The notes under the pieces: model-generated
Databases searched by the model: none
The model's input: only the letters and a program-made list of their open reading frames with translations
Told to the model about the DNA's origin: nothing
DNA from: Desulfovibrionales bacterium GWA2_65_9
Lineage (GTDB): Bacteria; Desulfobacterota; Desulfovibrionia; Desulfovibrionales; Desulfovibrionaceae
Assembly: GCA_001799475.1 (NCBI GenBank)
Contig: MGTN01000180.1
Span: 2,351-7,483 of the forward strand
Direction of reading: 5' to 3'
DNA: 5,133 nt
In this document: positions 1 through 4,876 of the stretch, piece by piece
Layout: each line of letters opens with the position of its first letter
Numbering within the stretch: position 1 is the stretch's first letter
Position numbers and translations under genes: made by a program

Positions 1-1
1 G

Positions 2-166
2 GCTGGACTCGGCGTGTTCATGGGAGCGGCTTTCGCTGAGAGCCATCGGATTGCAAACGGTATCTACATCGATCTTTTGCTCTTCGTCGTCTATTGGGCC
101 GCAGCCATCAAGCTCGGCCTAGACTGGTGGCAGGCCCGCCGCGCCAAGGCCTCACAACCAAAATAA
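2..166 (+). CDS. C-terminal end of a small membrane protein (immunity-like?), 5' end outside window
   Basis: An open frame enters from the left edge and gives 54 residues before a TAA. It has one clear hydrophobic segment, about residues 21-41 (IYIDLLLFVVYWAAAIKLGL), followed by a basic tail (QARRAKASQPK). This fits a final transmembrane helix with a cytoplasmic C-terminus. I do not recognise the family. Its end resembles that of the product at 545-852: both carry a G-x-A-[FY]-A-x-x-H motif (GAAFAESH here, GIAYASMH there), then a hydrophobic helix and a basic tail, and both stop inside the same repeated DNA segment. By that context it could be a membrane immunity protein of a toxin cassette, which is inference. 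The start and full length cannot be seen. Confidence 0.6.
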   Translation, partial: AGLGVFMGAAFAESHRIANGIYIDLLLFVVYWAAAIKLGLDWWQARRAKASQPK

Positions 167-263
167 CCCCTGCGGGGCTCTCGGCCAAGCGCCGGGAGCC
201 CCGGCATTGTTCAAGGCGGAGGGCGCTGGCGAGGCCCTTGGCAAGACCTGGGACGCGCTGACC
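164..263 (+). repeat. Diverged direct repeat, copy 1 (stop codon + hairpin + start of toxin-like frame)
   Basis: This segment matches 850-949 at roughly 80-85% by hand alignment, with one single-base gap in each direction. It begins at the TAA of the preceding membrane-protein frame, includes a GC-rich hairpin (173-203), and runs into the frame encoding AEGAGEALGKTWDALT. The shared part therefore joins the end of one gene to the start of the next, as expected if whole cassettes were duplicated or recombined through this segment. Confidence 0.75.
173..203 (+). terminator. GC-rich hairpin after the first membrane-protein gene
   Basis: The arms 173-185 and 191-203 form a 13-bp stem with one T-G wobble and a 5-nt loop (caagc). 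The hairpin starts 7 nt after the TAA at 164-166. No good T tract follows (gcattgttc), so termination may be weak. The related hairpin at 859-891 has a better T run, which supports a shared terminator origin. Confidence 0.45.
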
Positions 264-542
264 ACGAACGAGGACCTGCACAAGGGTGTCGAGTTCGGCG
301 GCAAGGCGGCCTAGGAGGTCAGCAAGGATGTGTTCAAAGAGGCCGGGACCGATGCGGCCAAGGCGCTGGGCGGCTATTGGCTGAAGGACAAGGGGAGCGA
401 CCCGAAGGCAACGGACGCGCTCGGCACTGCTGGTGGGCTGATATACAAAGGCATTAAGCTGTATGACAAGGCCCCCGGCTGGGGGCGAGACCTGGGCAAC
501 AGGCTCTACAAGATCAAAGATGGCGTTTACTCAAAGGAGTAG
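210..542 (+). pseudogene. Broken Ala/Gly/Lys-rich frame, possible orphan toxin C-terminal fragment
   Basis: One reading frame encodes FKAEGAGEALGKTWDALTTN and continues to ...GGKAA. It is cut by TAG at 312-314, then continues in the same frame to a TAG at 540-542 (ending KIKDGVYSKE). No start codon with a ribosome site lies before position 210, so this looks like a displaced 3' piece of a larger gene. An AGGAGG at 313-318 overlaps the internal stop and sits 11 nt upstream of GTG 330, so a 70-residue product (MFKEAGTDAAKALGG...) could still be made. It is helix-prone with a Gly/Ala-rich centre (DALGTAGGLIYKGIKL), and no catalytic motif is visible. The next gene starts 2 nt after the stop, and the beginning of this frame is repeated at 899-952. 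Both facts suggest a toxin tail with its immunity gene, possibly membrane-active because the partner is a membrane protein (speculative). It could instead be an unrelated decayed gene. Confidence 0.5.
533..539 (+). promoter_or_regulatory. Shine-Dalgarno for the frame starting at ATG 545
   Basis: AAAGGAG lies 5 nt upstream of ATG 545 and overlaps the last codons of the preceding frame (stop 540-542). It is the best ribosome site in this part of the window. It shows that translation was designed to begin at 545, even though that frame stops at 590-592 and the long downstream frame is in another register. Confidence 0.7.
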
Positions 543-544
543 GC

Positions 545-852
545 ATGCTGGAAGACGTTTGTATTGTTGTCGCTGGGCTGTCGCGCTGTTGATGTCTGCG
601 GACTCCTTCATGGCGTTGAGCGGACGGTATGCGCGTGCCAACATTCGTCTGAAGGTCTTTCCGTACTTTGAGGACAACAGTACGATACAGGCATGCATTC
701 GGGGCGTAGGGCACGTCGGCATAGCCTACGCTTCCATGCATGAATACTTCTACATTTTCGGTTTGCTGTACCTCGCAATGTGCTCTGCGGGATATCTCGC
801 GGTCAAAAGGCTGTGGAGCGTGTTGCGGCCAAAGCCCACACACACCGACTAA
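545..852 (+). pseudogene. Small membrane protein, probably frameshifted (candidate immunity protein)
   Basis: From the well-placed ATG 545 the frame gives MLEDVCIVVAGLSRC and stops at TGA 590-592. An overlapping ATG (592-594, TGATG) opens another register that runs 86 residues to TAA 850-852 (MSADSFMALSGRY...RPKPTHTD). Joining the two registers gives a hydrophobic N-terminal stretch (CIVVAGLSR + ALLMSADSFMAL), a middle part with VFPYFEDN and GIAYASMH, and a strong transmembrane segment (YFYIFGLLYLAMCSAGYLAV) before a basic tail. The simplest reading is one two-helix membrane protein broken by an indel near 560-590. The alternative is a 15-codon leader coupled by TGATG to an intact 86-residue protein. 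Its position 2 nt after the toxin-like frame, and its C-terminal likeness to the protein ending at 166, suggest an immunity protein. The family is not recognised. Confidence 0.5.
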
Positions 853-949
853 CCCCTGCCGGGGCTCTTGGCCCAGCGCCGGGAGCCCCGGTTTTGTTCA
901 GGCGGAGGGCGCAGGCGAGGCCCTGTTTCGCACCTGGGGCGCGCTCATC
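850..949 (+). repeat. Diverged direct repeat, copy 2
   Basis: Second copy of the segment at 164-263, again starting at the TAA of a membrane-protein frame and again containing the hairpin and the AEGAGEAL-coding stretch. Relative to copy 1 it has an extra C near 859 and lacks one A in the TTGTTCAAGGCGG stretch. The missing base puts the APGAP-coding and AEGAGEAL-coding parts out of frame with each other. Similarity fades after about 949. A third short match to the hairpin's right arm (gcgccgggagcccc) occurs at 962-975. Confidence 0.75.
859..898 (+). terminator. Intrinsic terminator after the membrane-protein gene
   Basis: The arms 859-872 and 878-891 form a 14-bp stem with two T-G wobbles and a 5-nt loop (ccagc), followed directly by TTTTGTT (892-898). 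It starts 6 nt after the stop at 850-852. The GC-rich stem and T run make this a credible Rho-independent terminator for the preceding gene. Confidence 0.65.
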
Positions 950-952
950 ACC
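899..952 (+). pseudogene. Truncated remnant of a second toxin-like frame
   Basis: The frame reading through gcg at 902-904 encodes AEGAGEALFRTWGALIT, closely matching AEGAGEALGKTWDALTT of the frame at 210. A 1-nt deletion just upstream breaks its link to the APGAP-coding part. After about 952 the resemblance ends and an unrelated palindromic element begins (980). No ribosome site or start codon belongs to it. This is most likely the stub of another cassette whose remainder was lost. Confidence 0.5.
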
Positions 953-979
953 TTCGGCTTCGCGCCGGGAGCCCCATTC

Positions 980-1020
980 GCGCAATGGGGGGGATCTCAG
1001 GCCCCTCAGCCGCCGGAGGC
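980..1020 (-). repeat. REP-like intergenic element, copy A (minus strand, internally shortened)
   Basis: Read on the minus strand it begins gcctccggcggctg (14 nt) and ends cccccccattgcgc (14 nt), both identical to the ends of the plus-strand element at 3250-3297. The centre is about 7 nt shorter and has lost the clean hairpin arm seen there. The shared ends and different centre mark it as a relative of the same short interspersed palindrome. Confidence 0.7.
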
Positions 1021-1174
1021 ACCCCCTTCCCCCTCTTCCCCTTTCCTTCCCCACCTCCCGGCCTGGGCGCGCATTAGCCTTTGACGCCCGCGCCTGAATG
1101 CCGTAAGTGAGCCACAAAATCCGGCGTGCTGCCTTGGCCCGGTATCAACAAAAACAGCCAGTTGAGGTTTACGC
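1021..1174 (+). other. Gene-free leader of the acyl-CoA dehydrogenase gene
   Basis: The whole 853-1174 stretch holds no credible gene: terminator, toxin-like remnant, palindromic element, then this leader. It opens with a pyrimidine-rich run (about 1021-1058, mostly C and T). A TTGACG at 1081-1086 is a fair -35, but 17 nt downstream there is only taagtg, a poor -10, so I call no promoter. TGAGG at 1163-1167 is a moderate ribosome site, 7 nt before ATG 1175. Confidence 0.45.
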
Positions 1175-3238
1175 ATGACAAAGCTCGCGACCCTGCCCGG
1201 AGATGATGTCCGCCAGATCATGTGGCGTTACGCCGACCGCTACGACCTGCAGATGGTGGTCCAGTCCGCGCGTGGCGTGGCCCGTGGGCATGTTGCCCGC
1301 ATGGTGGCCGACGGCGTGCGCAACAGCCACGAATGGACCGAGCGCAAGCAGTCCCTGCTGGACGTCTTCGACGCCTCCGGCCTGACCGCCCTGTACATGG
1401 ACACCAGCCAGGGCGGCTACATCGACGGTCCCAAGAATTTCGGCCTGTCGCTGACGACCTTCGAGCTGTCCTGGGTGGACGCCGGGGCCGCCACCTGCGG
1501 CCTGGCCAACAACCTCGCGCTGGCGCCCATCCACGAGAAGGGCACGCCCGAGCAGCGTCAGCACTACATGTCCATGTCCTGCCCCAGCGCGGACCACCCG
1601 ACCTGGCGCGGCGCGTTCGCGCTGACCGAGCCGCTGCCCTTTGTCGGCGTGGACACGGGCATGCTGGGCAGCAAGATGCGCGTGGCCGAGTGGAAGGACG
1701 GCTGCGAGCCCATGCTCCAGGTGGACAAGCGCGGCCGTTTCATCACCAACATGGACTTCGCCAACTTCGTCACCGCCGCCGTGGTGTCTGATGACCCGCG
1801 CATCAAGGGCTCGTGCATGATCATTCTGGAGGAGGGCGACCCCGGCGTGTTCGACCGTGGTTCGCCGACCCTCAAGATGGTGCACCAGCTCTCCAGCACG
1901 CGCGACCCGGTCTTAAGCCTCAAGGTGCCCGCCAGCCGTATCATCGGCGGCTACAGCATCGTCGATGGCGTCATTGTGCCCAAGTACAGCCACGCCGAGA
2001 TCATCGGCGCGGTGTTCCACCGCACGCGCATCCCGGTGGGCATCATGAGCTCGGCCAAGCTGCTCTCGGCCATCGAGCCCGTCATCCGCTACCACCGTGG
2101 CCGCTTCCGCGGCGGCGAGGCCGTGCCCGGCACCCCGCGTTTCGACCAGGGCTTGCAGATGAAGGAAGACGCCGTGCAGCGCCTGGCCGACATCTGGGCC
2201 TCCGGCGAGGCCGGGGCGTCCCTTGGCTTTGACGCCGCGCGCAAAGCCGACCTGTTCGACCCCATCGAGCGTGCCAAGGAGCAGCTCTTCCACGAGCAGG
2301 GCCTCACCGGCCCGCGCGCCCAGATGAGCGCGCTCAAAAAGATCGAGCCCCAGGCCAAGGAATTCCTGCGCCTCTCCTTCATGACCCCGGCCGAGCGCGA
2401 GGCCATGCTGGAAGAGGACCGCTACCAGGAGCTGCTTGCCGACACGCTCGTGCAGTTCGCCGTCATGGACGCCGAGGGCAACGTCATCATCCCGGCCTGC
2501 AAGCTCTGGAACACCGGCGTTGGTGCGACCATGATGCGCGAGGCCGTGGCCCTGGTGGGCGGCTACGGCGTCACCGAGGACTGCCCGGGCTTCCTGTTCC
2601 AGAAGTGGACCGACTGCCAGCTCGAGGCCACCTACGAGGGACCGGAGGTCGTGCAGCGCCGCCACCTGGTGGCCACCATGACCAATCCGCTGTTCCTGGA
2701 GCTCATGGGCCACTGGATCGACGAGCTGGACAAGCTGGCCGCCTCCTGGCCCGCCGCCGGCTCCCGCGCGCTGGCCCAAGCCATGCGCCTGTGGCTGTGG
2801 ACCCTGGAGCACCTGCAGGCCAACAAGGACGACGACGGCAAGAAGCTGTTCAACAGCAACCGCCACGGCGTGACCTTCCCCATGGCCGACGCCCTGTCCT
2901 GGCTCGTGGCCGCCCGCTGCTTCATTGCCGACGTGGTCGAGCTGAAGAAGAAGGGCCCGGAGAACCCCGTGGTGGCCGAGGGCCTGGACGGCCTCCTGTC
3001 CTTCTACGCCGACCTGACCCGCATCCAGACCGCGCGCACCGCTGGCGAAGTGGCGCGCATCTGCGGCGAACTGGTGTACGGCTACACGCGCACCTCCAAT
3101 TCCCAGGCCGCCGACATGTTCGAACTGCTGCGCCAGCAGCTGGACACCTCCCTTGTCGGCGCGCGCCTGGCGCGTGACCGCGCTGGCGAAGCCCTGGCCG
3201 GAGTCATGATCCCGGAAGCGCTGGACTATCCAATGTAA
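1175..3238 (+). CDS. Acyl-CoA dehydrogenase family protein (long form, 687 aa)
   Basis: FAD-dependent flavoprotein family that oxidises acyl-CoA thioesters to 2-enoyl-CoA and normally passes electrons to electron-transfer flavoprotein in the cytoplasm. The N-terminal helical domain carries SQGG (78-81) and GTPEQRQHY (123-131). FALTEP (148-153) is the counterpart of the flavin-contacting LTEPxAGSD segment, but continues LPFVGVD. A beta-domain follows to about 265. The C-terminal helical domain has GGYG (462-465) and YEGP (487-490), where E488 aligns with the catalytic base of the YEGT motif. The usual RD pair before it reads TD (WTDCQLEATYEG). Typical members have about 380 residues; this one has extra sequence between the first C-terminal-domain helix (about 310) and GGYG, plus about 180 helical residues after 507, like the long multi-domain members. 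It has no signal peptide. Start ATG 1175 follows TGAGG by 7 nt. It stands alone between hairpin elements, without ETF or ligase genes nearby, so the substrate is unknown. Confidence 0.9.
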   Translation: MTKLATLPGDDVRQIMWRYADRYDLQMVVQSARGVARGHVARMVADGVRNSHEWTERKQSLLDVFDASGLTALYMDTSQGGYIDGPKNFGLSLTTFELSWVDAGAATCGLANNLALAPIHEKGTPEQRQHYMSMSCPSADHPTWRGAFALTEPLPFVGVDTGMLGSKMRVAEWKDGCEPMLQVDKRGRFITNMDFANFVTAAVVSDDPRIKGSCMIILEEGDPGVFDRGSPTLKMVHQLSSTRDPVLSLKVPASRIIGGYSIVDGVIVPKYSHAEIIGAVFHRTRIPVGIMSSAKLLSAIEPVIRYHRGRFRGGEAVPGTPRFDQGLQMKEDAVQRLADIWASGEAGASLGFDAARKADLFDPIERAKEQLFHEQGLTGPRAQMSALKKIEPQAKEFLRLSFMTPAEREAMLEEDRYQELLADTLVQFAVMDAEGNVIIPACKLWNTGVGATMMREAVALVGGYGVTEDCPGFLFQKWTDCQLEATYEGPEVVQRRHLVATMTNPLFLELMGHWIDELDKLAASWPAAGSRALAQAMRLWLWTLEHLQANKDDDGKKLFNSNRHGVTFPMADALSWLVAARCFIADVVELKKKGPENPVVAEGLDGLLSFYADLTRIQTARTAGEVARICGELVYGYTRTSNSQAADMFELLRQQLDTSLVGARLARDRAGEALAGVMIPEALDYPM

Positions 3239-3249
3239 TGAAGAGAATA

Positions 3250-3297
3250 GCCTCCGGCGGCTGGGGGGCTTGAAGCCCCCAGACCCCCCCATTGCGC
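3250..3297 (+). repeat. REP-like intergenic element, copy B
   Basis: It starts 11 nt after the dehydrogenase stop codon with gcctccggcggctg, then a hairpin (CTGGGGG 3261-3267 with CCCCCAG 3276-3282 and a small inner pair), and ends cccccccattgcgc. Its two ends match the minus-strand copy at 980-1020 exactly over 14 nt each. I recall such elements as frequent between genes in Desulfovibrio-like genomes; a genome-wide count would be needed to prove it here. Confidence 0.7.
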
Positions 3298-3346
3298 CGA
3301 AGGGGCTGTTTCAGGAGGAACCTGAAACAGCCCTTTCGGCTTGTGT
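3296..3346 (+). terminator. Long perfect hairpin, terminator candidate for the dehydrogenase gene
   Basis: The arms 3296-3315 and 3321-3340 pair over all 20 positions with a single G-T wobble, closed by a 5-nt loop (aggaa). The following ttgtgt is a weak T tract. It overlaps the last two bases of the preceding palindromic element. Position 58 nt after the stop codon and stem strength favour transcription termination or 3'-end protection of the dehydrogenase mRNA. Confidence 0.65.
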
Positions 3347-3372
3347 GGGCGGACGGAATCATCTTGCAAGTA

Positions 3373-3401
3373 TTGCCAGGGCCGTAGGCCGCGTGTAGGA
3401 A
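3373..3401 (+). promoter_or_regulatory. Weak sigma-70-like promoter candidate for the TPR gene
   Basis: TTGCCA (3373-3378, 5 of 6 to TTGACA) is separated by 17 nt from TAGGAA (3396-3401, 3 of 6 to TATAAT). It lies between the hairpin ending at 3340 and the TPR start at 3441, where a promoter is expected. The poor -10 keeps this low. Confidence 0.2.
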
Positions 3402-3440
3402 CTTGGAATTCCGTGCAAATACGCGCCAAGGAGCCTCCCA

Positions 3441-4766
3441 ATGCCTCAAAAACACAGCGTCCTGGTCCTGCCCTGCGTCTTTCTCACCCTGCTTCTTATG
3501 CTCGCCTGCGCTCCCCGGGCTGCGCTGGCCGGAGCGCTGGAGGATGCCAAGGCTGGCGAAGCCGCGCTCAACCGCAGGGACTATCGCGAGGCCATTCGAC
3601 TGTATACCCAAGCCTTGGCTCCAGGGAATCTCACCTACCAGTCACAGGCCGTGATCCTCAACAGTCGGGGCAACGCGTACTCGGGTATGCGTCTGTATGA
3701 GCAGGCTGTCCTGGACTACGACCAAGCCCTCCGGCTCACGCCAGAGGACTATGCGCTCTATTTCAACCGTGGGCTTGTATTCATGACACAGGGCCGGTTT
3801 GACCTGGGCGCACGGGACTTTGAAAAGGTCATCAGCCTCAAGCCTGGTCATGCCGATGCCTATTTCAACCTTGGCAATGCCTACGGCAAGCTAGGCCAAA
3901 ACGACCGGGCCGTCCGGCAGTTCACCCATGTCATCACGCTCAAGTCGGATGCCGATGGGGCCTACTACAACCGTGGCGTCGCCTACCAGGCTCTGCGCCA
4001 ATACGAACTGGCCATCCGGGACTATGACCATGTCCTACAACGTAAGCCAAATTTCGAGGACGCTATTCGCAACCGGGCAATTTCACTTAGACTTCTTAAG
4101 GACAAGAGCAACCCACCGGTCCTCATGACCCCGGAGATAGCGAAGATGGAGGTGGGAAAGCATCCCGGCAAGTCTTTTGTGGTGGAACCCACAGGCGAAT
4201 ATGCGACCATAGACAACAATCCCATGCTTCTGCTCACGCAGAAGCTCCTAGGCACCTATTCACAGGAAAACGACCCCCTGATCGGGCAGATCATGAAGAC
4301 GCCCGAAGACTACCAGCCGCCCGTTCTCTTCGCGCTTGCTAAAGTATTGTACAAGCGCGGCCAATTTGACGATGCCGTCTATTGGATGCACGCAGGTTTG
4401 CTGCGCATCTGTCAGGATGCTGCGGTGAGCACAGACCCCAGTGTTCATTCAGCAATCGGCAAGATGATTCTAATGATGCCCCAAGACCTGCTTAAGCGGC
4501 AATTTGATGATGCCGCCAAGCTGAACAGCATCATGGAGCGGATTGTGAAATGGGACGAGGCAACACCCTACAAATATGACCGCCGCTGGATTGCCCATAG
4601 TGGCGTGGCGAGTATTGCCCGCAGCATGAGCAATTCAACGCAGGCGGGGCCGCTTCTTGTTCCTCGTGAACAATGGGACGCCTTGGCCCAAAAGACCCGC
4701 GTAGAATACCGGAAACTGGTATTCGGCCTTATGGACACACTGCAAAAGCAGAAACAGGCAAAATAA
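3441..4766 (+). CDS. Secreted tetratricopeptide-repeat protein with an uncharacterised C-terminal domain
   Basis: 441 residues. The N-terminus is a signal peptide: K4, H5, a hydrophobic core 7-22, and an ALA-GA type I cleavage site after A30. MLAC (20-23) is a poor lipobox, so a periplasmic protein is likelier than a lipoprotein. Five consecutive TPR units follow at about 34-66, 70-103, 104-137, 138-171 and 172-205, with typical signatures such as YFNLGNAYGKLGQNDRAV and proline at unit ends. TPR arrays are protein-protein interaction scaffolds. Residues 206-441 form a different, mostly helical domain with YKRGQFDDAVYWMHAGLLR (304-322); I do not recognise it by name. AAGGAG at 3428-3433, 7 nt before ATG 3441, fixes the start. 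Codon third positions are visibly less GC-biased than in the dehydrogenase gene. It stands alone between hairpins, so no partner is indicated. Confidence 0.88.
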   Translation: MPQKHSVLVLPCVFLTLLLMLACAPRAALAGALEDAKAGEAALNRRDYREAIRLYTQALAPGNLTYQSQAVILNSRGNAYSGMRLYEQAVLDYDQALRLTPEDYALYFNRGLVFMTQGRFDLGARDFEKVISLKPGHADAYFNLGNAYGKLGQNDRAVRQFTHVITLKSDADGAYYNRGVAYQALRQYELAIRDYDHVLQRKPNFEDAIRNRAISLRLLKDKSNPPVLMTPEIAKMEVGKHPGKSFVVEPTGEYATIDNNPMLLLTQKLLGTYSQENDPLIGQIMKTPEDYQPPVLFALAKVLYKRGQFDDAVYWMHAGLLRICQDAAVSTDPSVHSAIGKMILMMPQDLLKRQFDDAAKLNSIMERIVKWDEATPYKYDRRWIAHSGVASIARSMSNSTQAGPLLVPREQWDALAQKTRVEYRKLVFGLMDTLQKQKQAK

Positions 4767-4787
4767 CCGGGGAAACGTGTCCGGCCC

Positions 4788-4826
4788 GAGGGGAGCCCAG
4801 GGGCAGCGCCCCTGGCTGCCTACGGC
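4788..4826 (-). repeat. Hairpin element, diverged relative of the REP-like elements; possible TPR terminator
   Basis: The core is an 8-bp perfect stem (CCAGGGGC 4797-4804 with GCCCCTGG 4808-4815) and a 3-nt loop. Read on the minus strand, the order is gccgtaggcagc head, hairpin, then a C-rich tail (gggctcccc). This parallels the gcctccggcggc head, hairpin and C-rich tail of the element at 3250. It lies 22 nt after the TPR stop codon and could act as a terminator, but no T run follows on the plus strand. Confidence 0.4.
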
Positions 4827-4876
4827 CCTTGGCTCAGGGCATGACAAGGGCGGCGTGATGCGGTAGGGGTCGGGCC

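Noticed and set aside
312..314. TAG read as a pyrrolysine codon
   Set aside because: Some anaerobes use TAG for pyrrolysine, but the frame here also lacks a start, the neighbouring copies show frameshifts, and no pyl gene or methylamine methyltransferase is in view. Decay is simpler.
164..975. CRISPR-like or tandem repeat array from the recurring gcgccgggagcccc motif
   Set aside because: Only three copies, at irregular spacing, and they are hairpin arms of gene-end segments rather than evenly spaced direct repeats with spacers.
1081..1109. Sigma-70 promoter before the dehydrogenase gene
   Set aside because: TTGACG is a fair -35, but the hexamer 17 nt downstream (taagtg) does not resemble TATAAT. 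Not called as a feature.
740..1117. Several overlapping open frames on both strands in the 740-1117 region
   Set aside because: They are Pro/Arg/Gly-rich, cross the terminator, the repeat and the palindromic element, and none has a convincing start. They reflect high GC rather than a gene.
1169..1885. Minus-strand open frame of 238 codons
   Set aside because: Same antisense shadow effect; His/Gly/Val-rich product with no recognisable family and no ribosome site that I can see.
1913..3292. Long minus-strand open frame (459 codons) opposite the dehydrogenase gene
   Set aside because: It is antisense to a clearly conserved protein; GC-rich third positions suppress stops on the opposite strand. 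Its product is a low-complexity His/Gly/Ala/Val mix with no domain.
3498..3512. Lipoprotein lipobox (MLAC) in the TPR protein
   Set aside because: Met at -3 and Leu at -2 fit the consensus poorly, and a good ALA-GA type I site follows at residue 30.
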